Shown: positions 16,986 to 25,028 of the stretch, piece by piece
Position numbering within the stretch: position 1 is the first letter of the stretch
How the letters are laid out: each line of letters opens with the position of its first letter
Assembly: GCA_965212245.1 (NCBI GenBank)
Contig: OZ243107.1
Coordinates: forward strand, 62,001 to 126,000
From: CAKZNE01 sp040222435
Lineage (GTDB): Bacteria; Bacteroidota; Bacteroidia; Flavobacteriales; Schleiferiaceae
DNA: 64,000 nucleotides
Direction of reading: 5' to 3'
Made by a program: the position numbers and the translations under genes
The notes under the pieces: generated by a model
Database searches by the model: none
What the model saw: the letters and a program-made list of their open reading frames with translations, nothing else
What the model was told of the DNA's origin: nothing

Positions 16986-17231
16986 TTAAGGGCCCTGATG
17001 AGATTTATTCATGAGGGCTTTTCCCAGTTGCATATAAATGTGACCTTGAACAACTGGTTCCGATTGGTTTAAAGCCGCCTTATACTTTGTGATAGCTAAC
17101 TGATACATCCCTGCATCGGAAAGACTATCCGCTTTGTGTATAATAGACGAAGTACTACTTACAGCCCAAAGGTTAAACATTAAGAGGCAAAAAAAAACTG
17201 AGAGAATATGTTTAAAAATGGCTGAAGACAT
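16986..17231 (-). pseudogene. Small exported TPR protein, probably the truncated N-terminus of a larger sensor-type protein
   Basis: 81 residues: a signal peptide (HILSVFFCLLMFNLWAVSS) and a single TPR-like helical pair (ADSLSDAGMYQLAITKYKAAL, then GHIYMQLGKAL) before stopping at SHQGP. One TPR after a signal peptide is much shorter than normal; in Bacteroidota this start is typical of TPR-containing sensor kinases. It is divergent from a damaged LytTR response regulator, a frequent partner of such kinases. I infer a remnant of a two-component system, though a genuine small protein cannot be excluded. Confidence 0.5.
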
Positions 17232-17311
17232 TTTAAAGAGATTTGGAAAGGAAAAGCCAAAATGTACAATGATGCACCATTCCGATTATATTTAGATCTA
17301 TTTCATTAATT

Positions 17312-17686
17312 ATGACTACAGTATTACCATTCATATTAATAGTTGAAGACAATCTTTTTACAGCTGAAAATATTGCCGAAGACTTAAGACTCAGAGGTTA
17401 CTATACTCAGGCCTGTGGCACTCCTGACGAGGCACTACAGGCCATTTCAAAATCTTTACCGGATCTCATTATAATGGATATTGATCTTAAAAGTGAGATG
17501 GATGGTATTGACCTAGCAGCCAGAATCAATGCGTCAAAACGTGTTCCGGTGGTATATTTAACTCAGAAAACTGATGACCGGGTATTGGAAAAGGTTCGGA
17601 AACTTCACAATGCTCATTACATGAATAAGCCTTTCAAATACTCCGTTCTGGCACATCAGGTAAGTCTCTTATTGGAAGAAAAATAA
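17312..17686 (+). CDS. Response regulator receiver domain (separated from its LytTR output by one in-frame stop)
   Basis: 124-residue REC domain with the acidic pocket EDN near residue 12, phospho-acceptor Asp in IIMDIDL (about residue 54), Thr in VVYLTQKT (about 86) and Lys in YMNKPFKYS (about 109). It ends with a TAA at 17684..17686. The same frame continues without further stops into a LytTR domain ending at 18043, so the ancestral protein was a roughly 243-residue LytR/AlgR-type regulator. As sequenced, only the receiver would be made. Confidence 0.8.
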   Translation: MTTVLPFILIVEDNLFTAENIAEDLRLRGYYTQACGTPDEALQAISKSLPDLIIMDIDLKSEMDGIDLAARINASKRVPVVYLTQKTDDRVLEKVRKLHNAHYMNKPFKYSVLAHQVSLLLEEK

Positions 17687-18043
17687 AAAGCAGAAAAAAA
17701 CGGATTAAGCGCTGTATTTGTACTGGAAAAATCTAGCAATCAGAGAATAAAAGTACTGTACGATGATATATACTTCCTCAAAGCGGGCCGCAGCTATTGT
17801 GAATTATATGTCAGAGCTGAGCAAACAATGACATTAAAGAAAATTGATATATGCAGTAGCCTGTCCAACACCATGAGTCAGCTCTCTGCCCCGCCTTTTA
17901 TCAGAACTCATAGTTCCTACGCTGTGAATATTAACAAAATTGAAGGTTTTGATAAAAAAGACTTGTTACTATCGGAGAACTATGCTATCCCCATCGGACA
18001 CCAGTACAAGGAAACGATCCTGCAATACCTAAATACCCTTTAG
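17687..18043 (+). pseudogene. LytTR DNA-binding domain, detached by a nonsense codon from the receiver domain upstream
   Basis: In frame with the receiver ORF directly after its TAA, this stretch encodes a linker (KAEKNGLSAVFVLEKSS) and a LytTR domain: IKVLYDDIYFLKAGRSYCEL, then the strand pair and the conserved FIRTHSSYAVNINKIEGF and IPIGHQYKETILQYL. The first internal ATG (17828) would cut into the domain and lose its first strands, so independent expression of a working domain is unlikely. The single lesion is consistent with an AAA to TAA change or a sequencing error. Confidence 0.75.
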
Positions 18044-18124
18044 GAATATTTTTCACAGCCTTCGGAAAGTTAGCACATATCAGAAAAATACTTTGAAGTT
18101 ACTTGAGCTGGTAATTTCAAAACT

Positions 18125-19138
18125 ATGGCTGATTTTTCGGTAACGGAAATACAATCACTTATTTATACAGCTTTATTTAAGGCAGGTACTGGTAAAACGG
18201 ATAAAACAGGCTTTGAAATCCTGGCCCGGGATATACGAGAAAAACTACCCTCAACTCCTTTTGGAATTACCTTAACGTACCGCTATTTACGTGAATCCAT
18301 TTTTGACAAATTGAATACATCGCTCAAAAATGGAGAAACTACCATTGGTTTTAATAGTGATTATATAGATACACTGTGTCAATATACAGACTATAATGGC
18401 TTCCTACCGTTCCAGGAGCAATACCGAAAACTTGAACCTGAATTTAAGGAAATATCTACCCGGGTTCTGCCTGTGCTCATCCTTAACGCTTCCCAGGATT
18501 CACCCTATATCAATGAAGTTATAAGCCTGACCAATCTTAACGGACTGGATATTATAAATAATACCGACCTGAAAAAAAGGGAACCAGAAGAGCTCAGTGA
18601 GAAGGTGCTTTTTGCCATAAAAGTTGATGATCAATCGTTTCCAAATGATGATCATATCCAAAACCAACTCTCTGAATGGGCTACCAAGGTTCCCTTTCCT
18701 CTTTTTCACTACTACCCGGATAAAGAATTAAAACCCGCGCCATTAACTGCGCATACGGGAGTACTATTACAGAGCAATCACCTCTATATCTTTTTTGCAC
18801 TATTACATATACATCTTGATGGAAATCTTAACTATGAAGATGACGCTGCCAGATCCCTCCCCCAAACTATGAAGGTGAAGAATGTAGGAAGCCGGGTATT
18901 AGGTAACAGTAAGTTCAAGGCCAAGTATATGGCTAACCGGGATTTACACATTACCACAAAGAAGAAAAATGATCAACACCCATCTTGTTTCTGCTACATG
19001 AGAACGTCAAAACTCATACTTCTATATATTGGTATAGCTTTCTTCTTTACTGCTTGTACTCCTCCTATTCAGCAGACTTTCAAGCAGGCCAGTATTGAAG
19101 CTGACCTGATGAATATTATGGAGAGTGGACCATTGTGA
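18125..19138 (+). CDS. Hypothetical protein, read-through into a lipoprotein signal by a probable +1 frameshift
   Basis: The open frame encodes 337 residues, but the last 46 are a lipoprotein signal (MRTSKL... FFTAC) and do not fit the rest. Removing one A from the A5 run at 18965..18969 gives an ending KKKMINTHLVSAT and a stop at 18999..19001 that overlaps the lipoprotein ATG as ATGA. The true protein is then about 292 residues. Its N-terminal 95 residues look like the small helical domain seen in many Bacteroidota unknowns (pattern LDTLxxYxxYxxFxxF; here IDTLCQYTDYNGFLPFQEQ). The middle is a mixed alpha/beta region (VLPVLILNAS). No known catalytic motif recognised; no function assigned. Confidence 0.55.
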   Translation: MADFSVTEIQSLIYTALFKAGTGKTDKTGFEILARDIREKLPSTPFGITLTYRYLRESIFDKLNTSLKNGETTIGFNSDYIDTLCQYTDYNGFLPFQEQYRKLEPEFKEISTRVLPVLILNASQDSPYINEVISLTNLNGLDIINNTDLKKREPEELSEKVLFAIKVDDQSFPNDDHIQNQLSEWATKVPFPLFHYYPDKELKPAPLTAHTGVLLQSNHLYIFFALLHIHLDGNLNYEDDAARSLPQTMKVKNVGSRVLGNSKFKAKYMANRDLHITTKKKNDQHPSCFCYMRTSKLILLYIGIAFFFTACTPPIQQTFKQASIEADLMNIMESGPL

Positions 19139-19197
19139 TTCCACTTATTATCTGGGCCTGGAATGTATATGATGCTTATAACTCGAACCCCGGGTGA
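18998..19197 (+). pseudogene. Small lipoprotein gene with a one-base deletion
   Basis: The ATG at 18998 opens a lipoprotein signal peptide with lipobox FTAC (MRTSKLILLYIGIAFFFTAC), then PPIQQTFKQASIEAD. The frame hits TGA at 19136, but the -1 frame continues sensibly as TIVIPLIIWAWNVYDAYNSN and stops at 19195..19197. Restoring one A (GGACC to GGAACC near 19127..19131) gives a continuous 66-residue lipoprotein. Both ends show 4-base overlaps (ATGA at 18998..19001, GTGA at 19194..19197) with its neighbours, as in a coupled operon, which supports the reconstruction. Confidence 0.6.
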
Positions 19198-19860
19198 AAA
19201 GAGAAGGGAAGTACATTGCCGGCCGGAATATTATTCTTTAAAAAATATCTCAACTCACCTCACGCTGGCCATTCCTTACAGGCATAGTACTAACTTTTTT
19301 GATTGTTGGGTTAGTGTATAATACACCTTGTATTACCAATACTCAGCAAACTTTTTATCGGATTATTCTTGGTGCTGGATTAGCTCTTTGCATGACATCG
19401 GTTTCGGATATTTTTATTCTGAAACACCGGATTTTAAAAATTGGGTCGGGCCTCATAATGTTCGTTCTGGCTCTGTTTGTAAACCCTTCAGAAATTACCG
19501 GCACTTCGGATTGTAAAACCCGTGATAGAAGAAGAACCCGAAACCGAAGACCGTAAGATAATTACCACTGAGGAAGAAATGGAGGCTTACCGTATTGTGG
19601 TGGCTATACTCCGAAGAAAAATATCCATCGAGCGAATTGCAACCCGTGATACACAGTCCTACTTTGGGGTATTGCTGGATAACAATAACCGTAAGCCTTT
19701 ATGCCGGTTCCACTTTAACGGTAACACCAAATACCTGGGTTTGCTTGATAAGAATAAAAAGGAAACCCGGTATGCGCTAGACTTTTTGGAAAAGATCTAT
19801 GACTATGAAGAAGAGTTGCTGGAAGCTGTTTCCTACTATGATGAGGAACTTGCAAATTAA
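19194..19860 (+). pseudogene. Two-helix membrane protein with a C-terminal accessory domain, broken by a stop and a frameshift
   Basis: Reading from GTG at 19194 gives MKREGKYIAGRNIIL, an in-frame TAA (19239..19241), then KISQLTSRWPFLTGIVLTFL and two transmembrane segments with FYRIILGAGLALCMTSVSDI and GSGLIMFVLALFVNP. After NP the sensible frame shifts by +1 near 19480-19490 into QKLPALRIVKPVIEEEPETED and then the C-terminal domain. The two-helix unit ending in NP is widespread in bacterial membrane-anchored effectors. The segment 19522..19860 stays open and is listed separately. I infer one ancestral gene of about 220 codons with at least two lesions. Confidence 0.5.
19522..19860 (+). CDS. 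C-terminal accessory-type domain of a restriction/nuclease-like family (open 3' part of a broken gene)
   Basis: Open frame from GTG 19522, 112 residues. An acidic start (EEEPETED) leads to EEEMEAYRIVVAIL, then TRDTQSYFGVLLDNNNRKPL and CRFHFNGNTKYLGLLD, ending in a coiled acidic helix. From memory, the sequence RDTxSYFgIlLDdNNRKpiCRlhFN is a recurrent C-terminal module in Bacteroidota proteins annotated as HsdR-N-type or other nucleases. No nuclease motif is present here, so it may be non-functional debris. Confidence in the family link is modest. Confidence 0.45.
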   Translation: MIEEEPETEDRKIITTEEEMEAYRIVVAILRRKISIERIATRDTQSYFGVLLDNNNRKPLCRFHFNGNTKYLGLLDKNKKETRYALDFLEKIYDYEEELLEAVSYYDEELAN

Positions 19861-19978
19861 CGGAACCCTAAAGAGAATCCCAGTGGCTCTAAAAAATACA
19901 CTTCTCATTAAAGGATAAACCCCACGTTAGGTGATTTCACCTCATGGATAAATAATTATTTCTTGTAAACCTATCCGT

Positions 19979-20185
19979 ATGTCTATTTACTACGTCAATA
20001 AAAACCCTCAAGCCAACGGTGACCATGAAGTACATGTTAGCGATTGTACTTTTTTACCCTCTTCGGATAACCGGCTGTTTTTGGGAAATCATTTTGACTG
20101 TAAAAGTGCCCTGGTAAAGGCCCGCATACATTTTCCCCAATCCAATGGTTGCTTTTACTGTTGCAAGCCCTGCCATACTTCTTAA
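19979..20185 (+). CDS. Small cysteine/histidine-rich conserved hypothetical protein
   Basis: 68 residues with a pattern I recognise from many short bacterial hypotheticals: YYVNKNPQANGDHEVHVSDC, an LP..LG segment, then NGCFYCCKPCHTS. The paired Cys and His (HEVH..C and C..CC..CH) suggest metal binding, but no activity is known to me. It lies 22 bases before a lipoprotein gene. A perfect palindrome AGGTGA-TT-TCACCT (19929..19942) lies 37 bases upstream and may be a regulatory site. Confidence 0.7.
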   Translation: MSIYYVNKNPQANGDHEVHVSDCTFLPSSDNRLFLGNHFDCKSALVKARIHFPQSNGCFYCCKPCHTS

Positions 20186-20206
20186 CACAATTTAAACTTT
20201 TAACTG

Positions 20207-20680
20207 ATGAAATTTATAAAACCCCTTTCCATCGCTTTAATTCTTCTACTCTTCACAGCCTGTGAAAAAGAAGGGCCAAGAGGTCCCGAAGGCAACGCCA
20301 ATGTACTCTCCGGTACGTACACTATCTCCAACTGGAGCTATTCAGAACCATCCTTTGTGGGTGACTTCATAGTACCAGACATTAGCGAGGATATTATTCA
20401 AAACGGGGCCACATTGGTATACGTAGAAACAGGGGAAGGAACCTTCTCTCAATTACCCCTTACCTTTTATCAATCCGATAGCTACTCTACATCTTTGGAA
20501 GTAATTACCATGCTTCAAAGGGTACAGATCATCTGGACGGATTCTGATCTCACCACGCCCCTGCTGCCTCCTGCACTCAATTTTAATGTAGTTACCATTG
20601 CTGCGTCTACCCGGCTGGCACATCCTGAACTGGACTTTTCGAACTATAAAGATATAGTCAGAACTTTTGAACTGGAATAA
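20207..20680 (+). CDS. Lipoprotein with a short collagen-like GPxGPxG motif after the lipobox
   Basis: 157 residues. A type II signal peptide (MKFIKPLSIALILLLFTAC) is followed directly by EKEGPRGPEGNANV, a feature of a recurrent Bacteroidota lipoprotein family of unknown role. The rest is a beta-rich domain with WSYSEPSFVGDF and an acidic SEDIIQNG segment. It is likely lipidated at the outer membrane or exported to the surface. It follows the small Cys/His-rich gene by 22 bases and precedes another small exported gene by 24, so the three may form one transcript. Confidence 0.75.
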   Translation: MKFIKPLSIALILLLFTACEKEGPRGPEGNANVLSGTYTISNWSYSEPSFVGDFIVPDISEDIIQNGATLVYVETGEGTFSQLPLTFYQSDSYSTSLEVITMLQRVQIIWTDSDLTTPLLPPALNFNVVTIAASTRLAHPELDFSNYKDIVRTFELE

Positions 20681-20703
20681 ATCAATAATCTGAAATTAAT
20701 CTT

Positions 20704-21057
20704 ATGCGCCTATTAATTGCCTTACTAAGCCTTACTTATTCTCTCTGCCTATCTGCTCAGGAAGTAAAACAGGAAAAAGTATATATCACTAAAAGCGGTA
20801 AAAAGCACCATACCGAAAATTGTCACTATCTGAAGTACAGCAAAATAGAAACCACCCTTCAAGAAGCTGATAAAGAAGGCTACACCCCTTGTAAAGTATG
20901 TCATCGCCAGTCGTCAGGCTCTTCACCTGAAAAAAGCCCGAAAGGCCAAACCAAAGCATCCGTTACAGAAGGTCGCTGCCAGGCCACCACTCAAAAGGGA
21001 ACCCAATGCAAACGCAAGACAGCTTCTGGCAGTAAATATTGTTGGCAGCATGATTAG
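20704..21057 (+). CDS. Small exported protein with two cysteine-rich modules
   Basis: 117 residues with a signal peptide ending near LCLSAQ. The first module (YITKSGKKHHTENCHYLKYS ... EGYTPCKVCH) resembles the short domain with C...CKxC, sometimes called Ada metal-binding-like. After a Ser/Lys/Pro linker comes a module CQATTQKGTQCKRKTASG ... YCWQH, whose Cx(T)xxGxxCxR...YCxxH pattern occurs in many phage and bacterial small proteins. Both modules may bind zinc. Function unknown. Confidence 0.7.
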   Translation: MRLLIALLSLTYSLCLSAQEVKQEKVYITKSGKKHHTENCHYLKYSKIETTLQEADKEGYTPCKVCHRQSSGSSPEKSPKGQTKASVTEGRCQATTQKGTQCKRKTASGSKYCWQHD

Positions 21058-21164
21058 GCAGGTCATTGATCCTTTAATTCATCATTTAACTGCCTGATGC
21101 CATACTTTCTCTACGAACATTGCAATGGTTCACTCTTCCTTCCACAATGTTTTGATGATTTGTC

Positions 21165-21230
21165 GGGCAACAAATGATCAATCGTTGGGCAAGTAATAGT
21201 TACGTATTGGGCAACAAGTGGTTTAAAGAA
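21165..21230. repeat. Three GGGCAA boxes at exact 22-bp spacing
   Basis: GGGCAA begins at 21165, 21187 and 21209, each followed by a related 16-base segment (common pattern GGGCAAnnAnTnnT). The 22-bp period is about two helical turns. It lies in the convergent intergenic region between the Cys-rich gene and icmF. It may be a protein-binding array or a fragment of a dispersed repeat. Confidence 0.45.
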
Positions 21231-21317
21231 CGGAACGTTTTCACCTCAAGGACCATATAAAGAAAAGGCCGGGTGCCCCTTAACATCTCTTTAAGTTTAT
21301 TGCTGATTAAAGTTGTA

Positions 21318-24300
21318 TTACATATTCCTCCGGTACTGTCCGCCTACTTCAAAAAGTGCGTTGGTGATCTGTCCTAAAGAACAGTATTTCACGGCTTCCA
21401 TCATCACATCAAACATATTCTCATTCTGGATAGCTGCCTTTTGCAGCTCTTTTAACCACTTATCACTCTCGTTCTCACTCTTTTTATGGAGGTGTTCCAA
21501 CATTTCTATCTGGTATTCCTTTTCCTCTTGAGTAGCACGGATAACTTCTCCCGGGCGAACCGTAGGTGAACCCGTAGAGCTCAGGAAGGTATTGACCCCT
21601 ATAATGGGAAATTCCCCGGTATGTTTGAGGGTTTCATAGTATAAACTCTCTTCCTGTATTTTACCCCGCTGATACATGGTTTCCATAGCTCCCAATACGC
21701 CTCCTCTCTCGGTAATACGGTCAAATTCGGTTAACACTGCCTCTTCTACCAGGTCCGTGAGTTCTTCTATTATGAAACTACCCTGAATGGGGTTTTCGTT
21801 TTTAGCTAAGCCCAACTCTTTATTAATGATCAGCTGGATGGCCATTGCCCTGCGTACACTTTCTTCCGTGGGGGTGGTAATGGCTTCATCATATGCATTG
21901 GTATGCAGTGAATTACAATTATCATAAATGGCGTACAATGCCTGAAGGGTAGTACGGATATCATTGAACTGTATTTCCTGAGCGTGCAGCGAGCGCCCTG
22001 AAGTTTGAATATGATACTTCAGCATTTGTGCCCGGGCATCGGCTCCGTATTTGTTTTTAAGTGCCTTACTCCATATTCTCCGGGCTGCACGACCAATTAC
22101 CGCATACTCCGGATCAATACCATTACTAAAGAAAAAGCTCAGGTTAGGACCAAAGTCATTGATGTCCATCCCACGACTCAGGTAATACTCCACATAGGTA
22201 AAACCATTGGCCAGGGTAAAAGCCAGCTGAGTTATCGGGTTGGCCCCGGCCTCAGCAATATGATATCCGGAAATGGAAACGGAATAAAAATTACGCACCT
22301 TCTTCGCAATAAAGCTTTCCTGCACATCGCCCATTAAACGCAAGGCAAACTCCGTGGAAAAAATACAGGTGTTCTGCGCCTGGTCTTCTTTAAGAATATC
22401 GGCCTGTACCGTTCCCCTTACTATGGAAAGGGTTTTGGCCTTGATCTCCCCATACACCTCAGCATCCAGAACCTGATCACCGGTAATTCCCAGTAGCATC
22501 AGCCCCAGGCCATTGTTCCCTTGTGGTAAATCTCCATCTACAGCAACTCCGCTGAGTACATTTTTCTGATGAGCCTCAGCAGTATCTTCTTTAGTTTGCA
22601 GTTGCTCCTCGCTCCTTTCAGCTATTTTTCCCTGGTACTTAGGTCTTTGCAAACCTCTTGTATCATAAAGCTCTTTAAGTTTCGCTTCTACTTCTGCTTC
22701 CAAACCATTTTCACGTATGTATTTCTCACACTGCTGGTCAATAGCCGCATTCATAAAAAAGGCCAAAAGCATGGGGGCCGGACCGTTAATAGTCATACTT
22801 ACTGAAGTGGTGGGTGCACTGAGGTCAAAACCGGAATACAATTTTTTAGCATCGTCCAGGCAACAAATACTCACCCCTGAATTACCGATCTTACCGTAGA
22901 TATCCGGGCGGTTATCCGGGTCATTCCCATACAGGGTGACTGAATCAAAAGCCGTGCTCAAGCGTGCGGCCGGCATATCCAGACTTACATAATGAAATCG
23001 TCTGTTGGTACGTTCAGGACCTCCTTCTCCGGCAAACATCCGCGTGGGATCTTCACCGGTTCGCTTAAAAGGATAAATTCCGGCTGTATAGGGAAACTCT
23101 CCGGGCACATTCTCCTGGAGATTCCACTGTAACAGATCGCCCCACGCTGTATACCGGGGTAATGAAACTTTTGGAACCTGCGTATGACTAAGGGATTCTG
23201 TATGCGTTTTGATCTCTATCTTCCGGTTTCTTACGGTGAAAGAATACACTTCATCTCTATACCTTTTAACCTTGGATTCCCAGTTCTGAATAATATCCCA
23301 ATTATGAGGATCAAGGTCTTTTTTAAGCTCGGTAAACTTCGCAATAAGCGATTCTAATGTGTCTTTATTCTCTTCAGAACTTTCGTCATCCAGCGTTTCT
23401 TCATTCAGAAGATCGGGGCCGCCAAAGGTGAGAACTGCCTGGTACAAGCCGTATAATTTCTGTGCTACCTGAGCCTGCTCACCAGCCTGCTTATCGTAAG
23501 CCCGGTTATTCTCTGATATTTCTGACAGGTAACGGGTACGGTTAGGAGGAATGATATATATCTTCTCACTCATCTCCTCACTACTCATAAAATCACTTTG
23601 GAGTTGTTCTGCTCCGGTTCGCTCAACAATCTTGTCCATTAAGGCACGGTATAGTGCATTAGTACCAGGATCATTAAACTGGCTGGCAATACTGCCATAC
23701 ACCGGCATATCGTCTGCATTTTTATCAAACAGCTGATGGTTACGCTGGTATTGTTTTTTCACATCACGTAAAGCATCCAATGCTCCGCGTTTATCAAACT
23801 TATTCAAAGCAATGATGTCCGCAAAGTCCAGCATATCAATTTTCTCCAACTGGGTAGCGGCTCCGTATTCAGGGGTCATTACATACAGTGAAACATCGCT
23901 GTGTTCTATGATCTCGGTATCACTCTGACCAATTCCGGAAGTCTCCAGAATAATCAGATCATAATTAGCCGCTTTAAGTATATTCACAGCTTCTTTTACA
24001 TGCTTGCTCAAGGCCAGGTTGCTCTGGCGGGTAGCCAGGGAACGCATATACACCCGTTCATTACGGATGGCATTCATCCGGATACGGTCACCCAACAGGG
24101 CTCCACCTGTTTTACGCTTGGAAGGGTCTACAGATACAATAGCGATGGTCTTATCTTCAAAATCCATTAAGAACCTGCGCACCAACTCATCTACCAAAGA
24201 TGATTTTCCAGCTCCACCAGTCCCGGTTATTCCCAGTACAGGAGTGGTAATGGTCTCCGCTTTTTTATGGATTACATCTAATACTTCCTGCGACTCTTCC

Positions 24301-24830
24301 ATATAATTTTCAGCAGCGGAGATCAAACGGGCTATAGCCGGTTTGAATTTTTTATCCAGCTGATTGATTTCACCGTTTATATCTTTCCCGGTTGGAAAAT
24401 CAGCTTTCTGTACCATATCATTGATCATTCCCTGCAATCCCATTTCACGGCCATCGTCAGGTGAATAAATCCGGTCTATGCCATAGGCGTGTAGTTCCTC
24501 AATTTCCTCAGGCAGTATTACACCGCCACCTCCGCCAAAGATCTTGATATGTTTTGCTCCTTTTTCATTCAGCAAATCACGCATGTACTTGAAATATTCT
24601 ATATGACCTCCCTGGTAAGATGTCATGGCTATGGCCTGCGCATCCTCCTGGATAGCCGTGTTTACCACTTCTTCCACAGAACGGTCATGCCCCAGGTGGA
24701 TCACTTCACATCCCGTGGCCTGAATAATCCGTCTCATAATGTTTATAGCCGCATCATGGCCGTCAAAAAGTGAAGCCGCAGTAACAATACGTACTTTGTT
24801 GTTAGGGGTATAAGGAGCTACTTGTTGCAT
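21318..24830 (-). CDS. icmF: Fused isobutyryl-CoA mutase (IcmF): B12 domain, G-protein chaperone and mutase in one chain
   Basis: B12-dependent interconversion of isobutyryl- and butyryl-CoA, with a built-in GTPase that guards cofactor loading. About 1170 residues from the ATG at 24830; the upstream in-frame ATG (24863) is rejected because it precedes the promoter box. Order: B12-binding domain with cobalt-ligand His25 in DGHDAA and the GGGGVI loop; MeaI-type GTPase with P-loop TGTGGAGKSS and NKFDKRGA; linker; then the mutase TIM barrel (RTGEDPTRMFAGEGGPERTN, NPITQLAFTLANGFTYVEYYL). The single-chain layout separates it from split methylmalonyl-CoA mutase. Some family members prefer pivalyl-CoA, so substrate is not settled. 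No cobalamin riboswitch is recognised upstream. Confidence 0.92.
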   Translation of the reverse strand: MQQVAPYTPNNKVRIVTAASLFDGHDAAINIMRRIIQATGCEVIHLGHDRSVEEVVNTAIQEDAQAIAMTSYQGGHIEYFKYMRDLLNEKGAKHIKIFGGGGGVILPEEIEELHAYGIDRIYSPDDGREMGLQGMINDMVQKADFPTGKDINGEINQLDKKFKPAIARLISAAENYMEESQEVLDVIHKKAETITTPVLGITGTGGAGKSSLVDELVRRFLMDFEDKTIAIVSVDPSKRKTGGALLGDRIRMNAIRNERVYMRSLATRQSNLALSKHVKEAVNILKAANYDLIILETSGIGQSDTEIIEHSDVSLYVMTPEYGAATQLEKIDMLDFADIIALNKFDKRGALDALRDVKKQYQRNHQLFDKNADDMPVYGSIASQFNDPGTNALYRALMDKIVERTGAEQLQSDFMSSEEMSEKIYIIPPNRTRYLSEISENNRAYDKQAGEQAQVAQKLYGLYQAVLTFGGPDLLNEETLDDESSEENKDTLESLIAKFTELKKDLDPHNWDIIQNWESKVKRYRDEVYSFTVRNRKIEIKTHTESLSHTQVPKVSLPRYTAWGDLLQWNLQENVPGEFPYTAGIYPFKRTGEDPTRMFAGEGGPERTNRRFHYVSLDMPAARLSTAFDSVTLYGNDPDNRPDIYGKIGNSGVSICCLDDAKKLYSGFDLSAPTTSVSMTINGPAPMLLAFFMNAAIDQQCEKYIRENGLEAEVEAKLKELYDTRGLQRPKYQGKIAERSEEQLQTKEDTAEAHQKNVLSGVAVDGDLPQGNNGLGLMLLGITGDQVLDAEVYGEIKAKTLSIVRGTVQADILKEDQAQNTCIFSTEFALRLMGDVQESFIAKKVRNFYSVSISGYHIAEAGANPITQLAFTLANGFTYVEYYLSRGMDINDFGPNLSFFFSNGIDPEYAVIGRAARRIWSKALKNKYGADARAQMLKYHIQTSGRSLHAQEIQFNDIRTTLQALYAIYDNCNSLHTNAYDEAITTPTEESVRRAMAIQLIINKELGLAKNENPIQGSFIIEELTDLVEEAVLTEFDRITERGGVLGAMETMYQRGKIQEESLYYETLKHTGEFPIIGVNTFLSSTGSPTVRPGEVIRATQEEKEYQIEMLEHLHKKSENESDKWLKELQKAAIQNENMFDVMMEAVKYCSLGQITNALFEVGGQYRRNM

Positions 24831-24850
24831 TGTCTGAAATTTGAGGGCCA

Positions 24851-24882
24851 CAAAGTTAAGCAATGTATAGCTGGCTGTACAA
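24851..24882 (-). promoter_or_regulatory. icmF promoter
   Basis: TTG (24882..24880)-N21-TAACTTTG (24858..24851) on the minus strand matches the consensus, 20 bases before the ATG at 24830. This decides the icmF start. Confidence 0.7.
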
Positions 24883-25028
24883 GTTTGCTTTCCAGGCCTG
24901 CGCTTTCAATTAATTATAGCGATGTCTCATTATAGCCAAAGCCTTACAACTTTTAAAAGCAGCACAGGCTCAATTACTTTAGTGGATTTCAGAATGATTT
25001 TAGTTCTTTGTGTTTTATAGCTTCCTGT

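Noticed and set aside
17828..18043. Separate small LytTR gene starting at the ATG 17828
   Set aside because: The domain clearly begins upstream in the same frame, so this ATG is internal to the broken response regulator.
19929..19942. AGGTGA-TT-TCACCT palindrome
   Set aside because: Perfect but only 14 bases, no promoter elements of good quality nearby; too weak for its own regulatory call.
24864..25028. Cobalamin riboswitch upstream of icmF
   Set aside because: The leader between the promoter box and the ATG is only about 20 bases, too short for a B12 riboswitch.
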